Of a stretch of 64,000 nucleotides of DNA, positions 52,447-61,442 are shown one piece after another; positions within the stretch are counted from its first letter, which is position 1; each line of letters begins with the position of its first letter. The DNA is taken from assembly GCA_014385265.1 (NCBI GenBank), contig JACRTJ010000010.1, positions 34,588 to 98,587 of the forward strand. Direction: 5' to 3'. This stretch comes from Enterocloster hominis (ex Liu et al. 2021). Its GTDB lineage: Bacteria > Bacillota > Clostridia > Lachnospirales > Lachnospiraceae. A model generated the notes under the pieces. That model made no database searches. It saw only the letters and a list, made by a program, of their open reading frames with translations, and was not told the DNA's origin. The translations under genes and the position numbers were made by a program.

Positions 52447-52750
52447 GATATGAAAAATAAGGAGCAGAGCGACGCGAACACTTCGTGCCATGTGTGGCCA
52501 CAGAGGTATTGCTTGCTACTTAATGGATTGCAAAAAATAGTATCCAAATTAAGAAACAAATATAGGCGTTTTCGTATTTTATATAAATAACTTCCAGATT
52601 CCCATTACGAACACAATTTTTTCCCTGATTATTAAACAGCTTCCACTTTTATGCTACGTAAAAAAAGCTAAAATGTGACAGGTTTTTGCTTAAACTTTTC
52701 TTTCATTTTGCATAAAATCCTTACATATAAATGACTTTTTATGTCACATA

Positions 52751-52779
52751 TTGTACAAGTTTTTTAATCATGGTATAAT
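52751..52779 (+). promoter_or_regulatory. Promoter of the metzincin-like protease gene
   Basis: TTGTAC at 52751-52756, 17-base spacer, TATAAT at 52774-52779, with a leader of about 130 bases to the ATG at 52917. The surrounding 400 bases are strongly AT-rich. Confidence 0.65.
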
Positions 52780-52916
52780 TTGGATATGGAAAAATTATAT
52801 ATTTTTCAAGTACAATCCAGATTGTGCTGTTTGTTTTTACAGAGTGGGGTGATACCATTGAACAATTACAACAAGTGCAACTAACAAATAATCATGTTAA
52901 TGATGGGAGGAATCAA

Positions 52917-54140
52917 ATGAAAAAGTTAAGTGTTTTTTCGATGATAGCAATATGTATATTCCTTATAAATAGTTTTACCACTTTTGCCGAAAGAGCTTAT
53001 CCACCAGGAGAAAGCTATAGTGTTGAAAAAATCACAACAGATTCTTATCCTAATATGCGTTTAAGATCCCAAAACGCAGAGGGTTCTTGGCAACAAGATG
53101 ATACCGGCTGGTGGTGGCAATATCCTGATGGAAGTTATGCTATCAATAAGTGGGAATATATAGATGGGCGTTGGTATTTTTTTAATCAAGATGGATATAT
53201 GCTACAAGGCTGGCAAAATATAAATGGAGAGTGGTTTTATTTAGAAACAACCGGTAATTCCACTTTTCCAGCAGGAGCTATGGTTACTGGCTGGTATGAA
53301 ATAAACAACTATTGGTATTATTTTTATTCAACAGCACAATATGAACATACCGCAGGTGCTATGGCTATAGGATGGTTAAATATTGATGGATATAGCTATT
53401 ACTTATATATGGAGCAGACAGGTGATAATCCACAAGGTTCTATGGCGACAGGATGGATTAATATTGGTGGAGAATTATTTCATTTGGACGAGACAACAGG
53501 ACGTCTTATTGCAAATGAATCCATTACAGTAGGTCTTGATGTTTATACGGATTCAACATTCCGCTCTGAATTTTCTGATGTAATGAGCGTTGATGAACTT
53601 TTTGAGAAAGTAGGAATACCGTTTGAAAAAACGTGGAATCTATTATTTAGTATTTCTGAATATGAATCTTCCGGTTTACCAATAGATAAATGTGAGCAAG
53701 ACGTTACAGATAATTGTACTTGTGTTGCAGATAGTAAATGCAAAGACACTACTGATACGGAATACCATCACAAAAATTCTATAAAACTTGTACGTATGCT
53801 TCAAGAAAAATATCCTGCTGGCTATTATCTGGAAGTTGGATTGGCCGGAACTCCTCTCCTCTGTTGCAATAATGGCCGGGACCACCATTATAATTACGGA
53901 GTGACAATAGGAAAACAATATTCATATTGCGGTGCCAATAAATCGAATATTCAGCATACAGTGCGTGTGATTCAGCACGAAATGTCCCATATGTTTGGTT
54001 GTTTAGATTCGCCTCATGATAGTAAAAAATTATGTACTATGAATGGTGGATATGATAAATTTCCATTATATACAGAAAATATTTGGTGTACAGATTGTAG
54101 AAATGGAATTTTTATAAGAAGTAGCCATCAAGTTTTATAG
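52917..54140 (+). CDS. Secreted cell-wall-binding metzincin-like protease
   Basis: 407 residues: signal peptide (1 to about 24, ending near TFA-ER); five to six tryptophan/tyrosine-rich repeats at about 55-195 (DDTGWWWQYPDG, WEYIDGRWYFFNQDGYMLQG, GWINIGGELFHLDETTG) like choline-binding/glucan-binding repeats; then a catalytic region with VIQHEMSHMFGCLDSPH (H354, E355, H358, G361, D364), a Met-turn CTMNGG at 373-378 and CTDC at 391-394. HExxHxxGxxD is the snapalysin-type zinc motif, while the CxMN...CxxC order resembles archaemetzincins. Likely anchored to the wall and acting on surface or host proteins; the substrate is unknown. AT-rich, unlike most of the window. Confidence 0.72.
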   Translation: MKKLSVFSMIAICIFLINSFTTFAERAYPPGESYSVEKITTDSYPNMRLRSQNAEGSWQQDDTGWWWQYPDGSYAINKWEYIDGRWYFFNQDGYMLQGWQNINGEWFYLETTGNSTFPAGAMVTGWYEINNYWYYFYSTAQYEHTAGAMAIGWLNIDGYSYYLYMEQTGDNPQGSMATGWINIGGELFHLDETTGRLIANESITVGLDVYTDSTFRSEFSDVMSVDELFEKVGIPFEKTWNLLFSISEYESSGLPIDKCEQDVTDNCTCVADSKCKDTTDTEYHHKNSIKLVRMLQEKYPAGYYLEVGLAGTPLLCCNNGRDHHYNYGVTIGKQYSYCGANKSNIQHTVRVIQHEMSHMFGCLDSPHDSKKLCTMNGGYDKFPLYTENIWCTDCRNGIFIRSSHQVL

Positions 54141-54160
54141 TATGCGAGGGAGGGATAGAT

Positions 54161-54754
54161 ATGAAAAAATTTATCATAGTTATTGCAGTAGCAATGAGTT
54201 TAACTTTATCAGGGTGTAAAGATCATACCGTTCAGGAACCTTCTGAAATAACTCAAGAAAATGAAATTGAAACTATCGCTGAATCTATAGCAAATACAGA
54301 ATATGATTCGATAGAAGACTTTTTACAAAATAGTAATGCTACTGTTTTTATGATGGACTCTAAACAACCATACAATAATGTTGCCACTAATTCAAATGCA
54401 GCTAACTCAAATGCCACTACATTTAATGCTATAGATAAAAATGTTTCTGACTCACAAAGTTATATATCAATAATCTATGAATGCGAGGTGAACGACGATA
54501 CATTTAAAGTGGATTTGTCTACATTTAAAACAAGTGAAGGAGCTGAACAACTGGCTTATGTAGTAGACAGCAATCCCGGTATTTTTACAGAAGTTAATAT
54601 CTCAGGGATTTCAGCATATTATTGCCCGGGTTCAGAATATGATTGGTTTGATTGTTATGCAATGATAATTAACAAGAAACTGGTTGTAATTGATATAGAA
54701 AAGGGGTATGATACATATATTGAAGATGTGCTCAATAATATTGTACTGCAATAA
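54161..54754 (+). CDS. Lipoprotein of unknown function paired with the protease gene
   Basis: 197 residues with a signal peptide and lipobox LTLSGC, so it should be tethered to the outer face of the membrane. The first third is acidic and has a low-complexity NSNAANSNATTFNA tract (about 80-95), and the C-terminal part is globular (DDTFKVDLSTFKTSEGAEQL ... YDTYIEDVLNNIV). I recognise no domain. It follows the protease gene by 20 bases with a GGGAGGG site, and both genes share the same AT-rich composition, so they were probably acquired together and work together, for example as an inhibitor, chaperone or presenter of the protease; that is inference. Confidence 0.6.
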   Translation: MKKFIIVIAVAMSLTLSGCKDHTVQEPSEITQENEIETIAESIANTEYDSIEDFLQNSNATVFMMDSKQPYNNVATNSNAANSNATTFNAIDKNVSDSQSYISIIYECEVNDDTFKVDLSTFKTSEGAEQLAYVVDSNPGIFTEVNISGISAYYCPGSEYDWFDCYAMIINKKLVVIDIEKGYDTYIEDVLNNIVLQ

Positions 54755-54800
54755 AATATTACTTAGTTATATTATCAAAAGCAATTCTAAATACCTTTAA

Positions 54801-54845
54801 AATAGCGGTCACTACGGGGCAATGCGGCCCGAAGTGACCTCTATT
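54801..54845 (+). terminator. Intrinsic terminator of the protease-lipoprotein unit
   Basis: GGTCACT (54807-54813) pairs with AGTGACC (54833-54839), extended inwards by CGGG/CCCG, followed by TCTATTCTTTT. It lies 50-90 bases after the lipoprotein stop. Confidence 0.75.
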
Positions 54846-55175
54846 CTTTTGAAGGTAAATGGATAATTGGTAAACGCTCAATAACCAAGTGCTTTGTCAA
54901 AAATAAAGAGCGAGTCCACCGGATATGCTGATACTTTTCTCCGCAATCGAAAGCTGAATATCCGTCTCACGCTGTTCTCTTATGAATCGTTGCCAATCTG
55001 TACTTCTTCAGTCCGATCAGAAGTCTGGATGCCTTTATCTATCAGCAAGTGAAACAATGTGGGAAAGAAAAAGGCACAATGCAGCAGCTATGACTTACAC
55101 CGGACCTTTCTATCTTTTGCAGTTATGTATAAGCGTGGGAGCGCCATATTTGGCGTGGTATCTTTAATTCTAAGA
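54846..55175. other. 330-base gap with no recognisable gene
   Basis: A short open frame at 54982-55167 (61 codons) lacks a ribosome site and any recognisable motif. The sequence is AT-richer than the gene that follows and is probably decayed DNA at the edge of the acquired island. Confidence 0.5.
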
Positions 55176-55772
55176 TCATTCCCTCTCTTCCCCCGTTATC
55201 CTGCACCTGTCCTCCTCCGTCACCCTGCGGAGCACCCGGCAGGGATTGCCCGCAGCGATCACCCCGGATGGGATATCCTTCGTGACCACGCTTCCAGCCC
55301 CGATGATGGTCCCGTCCCCGATGGAAACGCCGCCGCAGACAGTGGAATTGGCTCCGATCCAGACGTCACGGCCAATGGTGACCGGCGCTGACGTACCGAT
55401 TCCGGCCGCCCGCTGGGCCGCGTCTTTGGAATGACCGGAGCAGGCAATGCAGACGCCCGGCGCAATAAACGCGTTTTCCCCGATATGGACCGGAGATGTG
55501 TCCAGGATCACGCAGTTATAATTGATCACCGTCAGCCCGTGGGTGTGGATGTTGAAGCCATAATCACAGCGGAAGGACGGTTCGATGAACGTCAGAGGGT
55601 GGCACGTTCCCAGAAGCTCCCGCAGGATCTCTGCCCGCGCATCCCCCTCCTCCGGACTGGTCTGATTGTACCTCCAGCACAGCATTTTTGCCTTTTTCTG
55701 AAGCTCTCCCGGCATATCCCTGTGGTCTGAGCAGTATGCCTCTTCCTTTTTCATGATCTCTAACATATCCAT
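55176..55772 (-). CDS. Sugar O-acetyltransferase (maltose/galactoside type)
   Basis: 198 residues: an N-terminal helical Mac domain (MLEIMKKEEAYCSDHRDMPG) and a left-handed beta-helix of hexapeptide repeats, with FIAPGVCIACSGHSKDAAQR, GRDVWIGANSTVCGGVSIGD and GAGSVVTKDIPSGVIAAGNP, as in LacA/Maa. It acetylates mono- or disaccharides using acetyl-CoA. The catalytic His is in ACSGHSKD. It overlaps the upstream thiM gene by 13 bases, so the two are probably translated together by coupling, although they have no obvious common pathway. Confidence 0.92.
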   Translation of the reverse strand: MDMLEIMKKEEAYCSDHRDMPGELQKKAKMLCWRYNQTSPEEGDARAEILRELLGTCHPLTFIEPSFRCDYGFNIHTHGLTVINYNCVILDTSPVHIGENAFIAPGVCIACSGHSKDAAQRAAGIGTSAPVTIGRDVWIGANSTVCGGVSIGDGTIIGAGSVVTKDIPSGVIAAGNPCRVLRRVTEEDRCRITGEERE

Positions 55773-56668
55773 TTCATATTTCTCCCTATGTACGCCTCAT
55801 ATAAATCCAGGTCCGGCTGGCTGAGAGCGTCGAGAAGCTTCCATTTATATGTTCCATACCCTCCGTCCCCAATGGCCTCGCAGCAAAAAGAGACCATGGA
55901 TACCGCCGAGGCCGCCAGAAGGGCCATCCGGTCCGTTCCCGGCATGGCTCCCGTTTTTTTATGCTCCGCTGCCAGAAGGGCTCCCAGGACGGCTCCTGTG
56001 ACGCAGCCCGTGCCCACCAGGTTCACCCGGCGGCTCTTTTCATGGCCGAAGGCAGCCCGGAAGATCCGGTCTTTTCCACCGCTCTCTGAGATCCAGCAGA
56101 GCTTATCCACCGCTCCAGTCTCCAGGATCACCATGTTCCGGCCCTTCTCCCTCATATCCCTTAAAAACGCGGCCTCCTCTTCCAGATGGGAAAACGTCCC
56201 CACACTGTCCACTCCGCTGTGGGCGGCGGCTCCGGTGAGCACCGTGTGGATCTCTGAGCTGTTTCCCTTCAGCACTCCGGACCAGGCCCTCCCAGGCCAT
56301 GAAGCCGCGCACAGACTGGCCGACGCTTTTTTCCGGTATCCGGACGCCCCGGCTCCCACCGGGTCCAGGACCGCTGGGAGCCCAAGATTTCCGGCGGTCT
56401 GAAGCGCCCGCTCACAGGCCAGATATTTTTCTTCCGACGGCTGGCCCAGGTTCACTGCCAGTCCGTCCGCCGATCCGGTGATCTCCTCCATCTCCTCCGG
56501 GGCCTGGGCCATGAGCGGTCTGGCCCCCATGGCCGCCATAACGTCGGCACAGAAGGAGGCCGTCACATAGTTAGCGATCATGTGCACCAGAGGCGCCTGA
56601 TCCTTAACCATGGAAAACGCCTCCGCCATCCCACGTCCCCAGTCCTTTGTCTCTCCTGTCAGCTCCAT
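55760..56668 (-). CDS. thiM: Hydroxyethylthiazole kinase
   Basis: 302 residues with the ThiM signatures PLVHMIANYVTASFCADVMA, GARPLMAQAPEEMEEITGSA, VLDPVGAGASGYRKK, GVLKGNSSEI and a phosphate-binding LVGTGCVTGAVLGALLAAEH near the end. It phosphorylates the thiazole moiety in thiamine salvage. The residues SLCAASWPGRAWSG between two motifs are unusual for the family. Other thiamine genes are not nearby and no TPP riboswitch was seen in the flanks; an AGGAGATGG site precedes the ATG. Confidence 0.85.
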   Translation of the reverse strand: MELTGETKDWGRGMAEAFSMVKDQAPLVHMIANYVTASFCADVMAAMGARPLMAQAPEEMEEITGSADGLAVNLGQPSEEKYLACERALQTAGNLGLPAVLDPVGAGASGYRKKASASLCAASWPGRAWSGVLKGNSSEIHTVLTGAAAHSGVDSVGTFSHLEEEAAFLRDMREKGRNMVILETGAVDKLCWISESGGKDRIFRAAFGHEKSRRVNLVGTGCVTGAVLGALLAAEHKKTGAMPGTDRMALLAASAVSMVSFCCEAIGDGGYGTYKWKLLDALSQPDLDLYEAYIGRNMKWIC

Positions 56669-56682
56669 TCCTCTTCCATCTC

Positions 56683-58308
56683 CTATTCTGCGGCCAGCTC
56701 TCCATTGAGCGTCCGGAAATCCCCGGCCAGATCCCCGGCGCTTCCGTCCCGCTCATAGATCCGTCCATTCTGCTCATAGGTGTAGACCCGGATATCGTCC
56801 ACATGAATCCGCCGTTCTGCGGTGATGGAAAACGTGTATCTCGGAAGGGATGCAAATTCCATCCGGTACGTTTTCCCCTCGCCCACATGGATCGTCTGCT
56901 CGTCGCCGCCCAGGCGGACCGTCACGCTGGCTCCGCCGTTTTCTGCTTCTGCGTAAAATTCCACATGGATCCGGCTGCTTCCGGGGATCCGGCCGTCCAG
57001 ATCCTGGGAAATGGAACCCTTTTTCCCGATGACTGCCGCCTTGGAGCCGTTCCGCTCCTCGATCCGGCTGTCTCCAGAAAAGCTCCAGCCCTCCTGATCC
57101 AGGGCAAACTGGCTGTTATAAACGGCATTATTCACGTAATTCCTGTATACCCATAGCCCGTATCCATTGGTCCGTCCAGAAAGCACTGGGGCCAGGTTCC
57201 TGACAAACTCTCCCACCTGTTCATCCTCCACCTGGGTATTATGGGAGAAGGCCTCAGTGGAATCCATATACAAAAGCTGCTCGATGTAAAGCGGCTTCCC
57301 GGCCGCCGCGTAAATACTGTCCAGATTCCTGGTCATGGCCTCCAGGGCCGTGGAGGCAGAGATCTTATTTCCCGTGTTCTCCTGTCCCATGGACACGCTG
57401 TACATGAGGGCCGCATAATCAGCCCCCGGACAGGGGTAGGTGGCGCTGTGGGAATAATATTTCTTTCCTCCCATCCCGTCATACACGATGTCCCCGTCTG
57501 CCCGGATCTCCAGGGACAGCCCCGGGAACACGGCCTGGGTCTCCGTCGTCAGCTCTGTGAGGAAATGGTCATAAAATTCATAAAAAAGCTCCGCGGAGGG
57601 ATGGTCCTTATATGGAATATATACCTGTTCAAACGTCTCCAGCTTCGGGCCGTAAAATCCCCTTACCTGGTCCAGAGTGTAATTTTTCTCCAGGTACGCC
57701 TGGTAGCCGCAGTCCTTTGCCATACGGATCCGGCTGGACATGGCCATGTCGCGGCCCATATTTTCCGTATAGTTCCAGAAATCCTCCCAGGTAATGAAGC
57801 CGCCCCAGAAGTTTTCATGGGCCGCCGCCGTTTCATACACCTTTTTGCTGTATTCCAGCCACAGCTTCCGCTCCGGACCATCGTCCTTTGTGATGGCCGC
57901 AAACCGCTTCGGCGTCTCGGTCGCCCCCAGGTAATCCCATACGTATCCCAGCCGCAGGACCACCCCCAGGCCATGGCGCTCCGCACAGTCCATCACCTGG
58001 TCCAGGCGGGCAAAGGCCCTTTCATTGAAATAGCTTCCCACCTCGCTGGGCTGGAATTCCCGCCACGGGATCACCAGGATCAGGCTGTTGAAGCCGTCGG
58101 CAGCGATCCGCGCCATATTTTCTTCCATGTTTTTGTCTTCGCTGTTCCAGTAGTTAATGGGCCATTCGTCTCCGAAATACGTCACAGATCTCATGTATTC
58201 CGGAATTTCTGCCGCCTCTGCTTCCATTCCCGTAAATGATGCGGTCCCAAGGACGCAGGCGGCCGTAAACGCCGCAAGTTTTCTTCTGAACTTCATACTC
58301 TTATCCAT
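56683..58308 (-). CDS. Secreted glycoside-hydrolase-like protein with C-terminal beta domain
   Basis: 541 residues with a signal peptide (about 1-33, cleavage near EAEAAEIPEYM), a TIM-barrel-like region (about 35-400) containing GDEWPINYWNSEDKNMEENM, FNSLILVIPWREFQPSE, HGLGVVLRLGYVWDYLG, FWGGFITWEDFWNY and PLYIEQLLYMDS, and a C-terminal beta-sandwich (about 405-530) resembling a carbohydrate-binding module. Conserved Glu residues in ITWEDFWN and in YIEQL sit where acid/base and nucleophile of clan A hydrolases usually lie. It could be a GH5/GH42-like enzyme, but I cannot assign a family. An internal ATG at 58296 is an equally good start. Confidence 0.68.
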   Translation of the reverse strand: MDKSMKFRRKLAAFTAACVLGTASFTGMEAEAAEIPEYMRSVTYFGDEWPINYWNSEDKNMEENMARIAADGFNSLILVIPWREFQPSEVGSYFNERAFARLDQVMDCAERHGLGVVLRLGYVWDYLGATETPKRFAAITKDDGPERKLWLEYSKKVYETAAAHENFWGGFITWEDFWNYTENMGRDMAMSSRIRMAKDCGYQAYLEKNYTLDQVRGFYGPKLETFEQVYIPYKDHPSAELFYEFYDHFLTELTTETQAVFPGLSLEIRADGDIVYDGMGGKKYYSHSATYPCPGADYAALMYSVSMGQENTGNKISASTALEAMTRNLDSIYAAAGKPLYIEQLLYMDSTEAFSHNTQVEDEQVGEFVRNLAPVLSGRTNGYGLWVYRNYVNNAVYNSQFALDQEGWSFSGDSRIEERNGSKAAVIGKKGSISQDLDGRIPGSSRIHVEFYAEAENGGASVTVRLGGDEQTIHVGEGKTYRMEFASLPRYTFSITAERRIHVDDIRVYTYEQNGRIYERDGSAGDLAGDFRTLNGELAAE

Positions 58309-58459
58309 CCTGTTCTCTTAATGATCATCCGGCAGACGTCCGGCTTTCCGCCATGTATGCAAAAAGTCTGTCTGTCATGCCAGACGCTCCGCGGTTAGTA
58401 TAGCATGTCCTTCTCTGCTGTGCAACGCAAAGAAAACAGTTGGAGATGAACGGCCCCGG

Positions 58460-58969
58460 TTATCTCCGGCCATACACCAGCTCCGCAAACTGCCCGTACT
58501 GCCGGACGGTTTCCAGCCGGAACCGGCGCAGGGCTTCCTTCTGCCTAAACAGAGGGATCCCCTCGCCCAGCAGTACCGGAGCCACTTGAACGATGAGACA
58601 GTCCACCATATCCTGGTCAAGCAGCGGGGCAAGAATGGTATTTCCCCCCACCACCCAGATATTGCGGTCCTGTCCCAGTTTCTTTACGAACTCCGCCGGA
58701 TCCCCGCTGACTGCCGTAAATCCCGGACAGGAAAGCTCTCTGTGGGTAAAGACATAATTTTCTGTGGTGGGATAAACAGAGGCTGGATCCCCTGTTTTTT
58801 CGATCTCCTGGAACGTCCGGCGCCCCATCAAGGTCACATCCATATGGCTGTAAAATTCGTCATAGCTGGTCTCCTCCGGACTTCCTGTATCATAAAGCCA
58901 GTCCAGGCCATGCCCTTTTGCAGCCATATATCCATCCAATGTAATACAGCCGTAAAAATATACTGCCAT
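58460..58969 (-). CDS. Dihydrofolate-reductase-family (RibD C-terminal type) protein
   Basis: 169 residues starting MAVYFYGCITLDGYMAAKGH, with LMGRRTFQEIE, FVKKLGQDRNIWVVGGNTI and LIVQVAPVLLGEGIPLF, which are typical of the RibD-C/DHFR-like fold found in many small bacterial proteins annotated YyaP/YqjY. They bind NADPH; the reaction is usually not known. Single gene with its own upstream region; an AGGACTGAC-type weak ribosome site precedes the ATG. It is unlikely to be the main folate reductase. Confidence 0.87.
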   Translation of the reverse strand: MAVYFYGCITLDGYMAAKGHGLDWLYDTGSPEETSYDEFYSHMDVTLMGRRTFQEIEKTGDPASVYPTTENYVFTHRELSCPGFTAVSGDPAEFVKKLGQDRNIWVVGGNTILAPLLDQDMVDCLIVQVAPVLLGEGIPLFRQKEALRRFRLETVRQYGQFAELVYGRR

Positions 58970-59269
58970 GTCAGTCCTCCTTACTGAAAATCTCTTGTCT
59001 CATCAGTATAACCCAGGATACAGTCCCGCACAACCATATCTTACCCTTTTGATCTATGCCGCTATTTATCAGTCTTACGCCCTGACAACCTGCTGCATAC
59101 CTCTTTAAGCCGGTACAGGCCTGTTCCCCCATGATGCCGCCGGAGAAAAACCGCTCCCCATTTGTTTTTTCCAGGAACAAAGTGGATCTTTCTCTATGGA
59201 ACCAGAAGAGCAGATATGATACAATGGTTTAAAATGAAAATCTCTTCTCAAAAGAAAGGATGTTCCCCC

Positions 59270-60172
59270 ATGAAGATTTCCTCCTTCCTCCCCCTGGCCG
59301 CCTTTGGCTTAAAGACGATCCTCTTTAAAAAAAGCGATCCCATTCTTGGCACCATCATCGTGACGGACCGGTGCAACCTGCACTGTAAGCACTGCTCTGT
59401 CAACAATATCACCTCTGTCCTCTATCCTTACACCCAGATCCGCCGGGAGATGGAACAGCTTTACTCCATGGGGATCCGTATCCTCTTTTTCTGCGGAGGG
59501 GAGACCTTTTTATGGAGGGACGGGGACATCACCCTCCGGGACCTGGTGATCGAGGCAAAGCGCATGGGCTTTCTCATCGTCAACGTGGTCACCAACGGAA
59601 CCTTTCCCCTGGATCTCCCGGAAGCCGATCTGATCCTTCTGAGCCTGGACGGGGACCGGGAGCGTCACAACACTGTTCGGGGAGACACCTATGACCTCAT
59701 CATGGAAAACATCAAAAACGCTTCCTCTGACAACATCTGCTTTTACATGGCCATCAACCAGATCAATAAGGACGCCGTCCGCCATGTGTGCCGGACCGCC
59801 AGGGATACGAAAAACGTGCGGGCCGTTTCCTTTAATTTCCATACTCCCTATCCCGACACCAGGGAGCTGGCCCTGTCCCGGGACGAAAAGGCTTCCTGCT
59901 GCCGTGTCATTGAGGAAATGATGGAGGAGAGCGTCCCGGTCTTTAACTTGAAAAGCGCCTTCCCCTATCTGATCGACGGAAGCTTTCCCACCCCCTGCCG
60001 CCAATGTGTGGTCATGGAAAACGGGACTCTCTCCACCTGCGGCCGCTGCATCTCTGTCCCGGACCTGTGCAGCCAGTGCGGCTATTTCTTTGTGGCAGAA
60101 TACACCCTGATCTTCCAGGGAAAGCCCCGGATCGTCCTGGACATGCTGAAAACGTATCTGAAATATATTTAG
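59270..60172 (+). CDS. Radical SAM protein with extra C-terminal cysteine motif
   Basis: 300 residues. The radical SAM cluster motif is CNLHCKHC (CxxxCxxC, about residues 35-42), followed by GIRILFFCGGETFLW, the GGE motif, and VVTNGTF. Near the C-terminus, PCRQCVVMENGTLSTCGRC and LCSQCGYFFVAE supply six or more cysteines, suggesting auxiliary Fe-S clusters of SPASM/twitch type. It ends with a hydrophobic/basic tail. The ATG at 59270 has AGAAAGG upstream; the longer frame is not used. It precedes a second radical SAM gene by 13 bases, so both likely act on one substrate or pathway. Confidence 0.82.
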   Translation: MKISSFLPLAAFGLKTILFKKSDPILGTIIVTDRCNLHCKHCSVNNITSVLYPYTQIRREMEQLYSMGIRILFFCGGETFLWRDGDITLRDLVIEAKRMGFLIVNVVTNGTFPLDLPEADLILLSLDGDRERHNTVRGDTYDLIMENIKNASSDNICFYMAINQINKDAVRHVCRTARDTKNVRAVSFNFHTPYPDTRELALSRDEKASCCRVIEEMMEESVPVFNLKSAFPYLIDGSFPTPCRQCVVMENGTLSTCGRCISVPDLCSQCGYFFVAEYTLIFQGKPRIVLDMLKTYLKYI

Positions 60173-60185
60173 GAGCTGCATACAT

Positions 60186-61433
60186 ATGATCACAGAGCTG
60201 ACACGGATGTGGCTGACCCGTTCCACAAAGCCCTTCCTTTTTAAAAAAGAATACGATCAGGAGCTGCCCTTTTCTGACTGTGACGGCCTGGGGCTGTACG
60301 TCCATATCCCCTTCTGCCGGAGCATCTGCAGCTTCTGTCCCTACTGCAAGACCCTCTACTCCGAGGAAGCATGCAGCCGGTACATCGACGCCCTGATCCG
60401 GGAGATCCACCTGGCAGGAAGCCAAATTCCCGGAAAAAAGATCGTCACCAGCCTGTACTTCGGCGGCGGCACTCCGGCCCTGGCGGCGGACCGCATAAAG
60501 GAGATCATCGACGCCATCCAGGAGCATTTTATCATTACCCAGGGCATCGGGATCGAACTCCATCCGGAAAATATAACGCCCCGGACCCTCCATATCTTAA
60601 AAGAGGCCGGGATCACAAAGCTCAGCATCGGGATCCAGTCCTTCCAGGAAAAGTTTCAGAAGCTCCTGGGCCGGACCGGCGCGGACATGGACTCGCTAAA
60701 AGCCGCCCTCTCCCAGGTCCCCTTTGAAACAGTGTCCATGGATTTCATCTTTGCCCTTCCATCCCAGACCTTTGGGGATCTGAAGGCCGACGTGGATGCT
60801 GCCTTTGAAGCCGGGGCCAACCATGTGGCCCTTTATCCGTTCATTGATTTCACCTTCACCGACAGCGTCCTTCCGTCCATGGGAAAAAAGGAAAAGCGGC
60901 GGCTTCTGGACCAGATCACCCGGTACTGCCTGGAGACCGGCTGTACCAGAAGCTCCATCTGGACCTTTGCCAGAGAGAAGCATGCTTCCTACTCCTCCAT
61001 GACCAGGGATAACTTCTTAGGGTTCGGCTGCTCTGCCGCCACGCTCTTAAGGGACCAGTTTAAGATCAACACCTTTTCTGTGGAGGAGTATATCCGGCGC
61101 ATAGACCAGAAAAAAATGCCCACAGCCCTGACCCTCCGGTTTACGCCCCGCCAGCGGATGATCTACTACCTGTTCTGGACCGCTTACAGCACCCGCGTGG
61201 ATCCCCGGGACTTTGAAGCCTTTTTCGGCGTTCCCCTAAAGAAAATGTACGGGCTGGAGCTGCGCCTTGCAAGGCTGCTGGGATTTGCCGAAGAAAAGGA
61301 CGGAGTCTACTCCATGACCCTGAAGGGAGCCTTTTATTACCATTACTATGAAAACTTTTACACCCTCTCCTATATTGACCGGATGTGGGGGCTTTTAAGG
61401 AAGGAAGCATTTCCGGAGCAGATGGAATTGTAG
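60186..61433 (+). CDS. HemN/HemW-like radical SAM protein
   Basis: 415 residues: YVHIPFCRSICSFCPYCKT carries CxxxCxxC with an extra cysteine three residues on, then SLYFGGGTPALAA, ITKLSIGIQSFQEKFQKLLG and the HemN-like VSMDFIFALPSQTFGD. A C-terminal winged-helix part (ALTLRFTPRQRMIYYLFWTA onward) replaces the normal HemN end. The classic coproporphyrinogen oxidase motif CxxxCxxCxC is altered, so heme synthesis is doubtful. Coupled to the preceding radical SAM gene; the pair may modify a peptide, lipid or cofactor. Confidence 0.82.
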   Translation: MITELTRMWLTRSTKPFLFKKEYDQELPFSDCDGLGLYVHIPFCRSICSFCPYCKTLYSEEACSRYIDALIREIHLAGSQIPGKKIVTSLYFGGGTPALAADRIKEIIDAIQEHFIITQGIGIELHPENITPRTLHILKEAGITKLSIGIQSFQEKFQKLLGRTGADMDSLKAALSQVPFETVSMDFIFALPSQTFGDLKADVDAAFEAGANHVALYPFIDFTFTDSVLPSMGKKEKRRLLDQITRYCLETGCTRSSIWTFAREKHASYSSMTRDNFLGFGCSAATLLRDQFKINTFSVEEYIRRIDQKKMPTALTLRFTPRQRMIYYLFWTAYSTRVDPRDFEAFFGVPLKKMYGLELRLARLLGFAEEKDGVYSMTLKGAFYYHYYENFYTLSYIDRMWGLLRKEAFPEQMEL

Positions 61434-61442
61434 ATGTGAAAA

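Noticed and set aside
52217..52590. Short open frames (94 and 67 codons) in the relaxase relic
   Set aside because: They arise from decayed relaxase sequence and its surroundings; no homology or ribosome site.
58971..59180. 69-codon reverse frame between the DHFR-like and radical SAM genes
   Set aside because: No ribosome site, no recognisable domain, and it lies in an intergenic region upstream of two genes.
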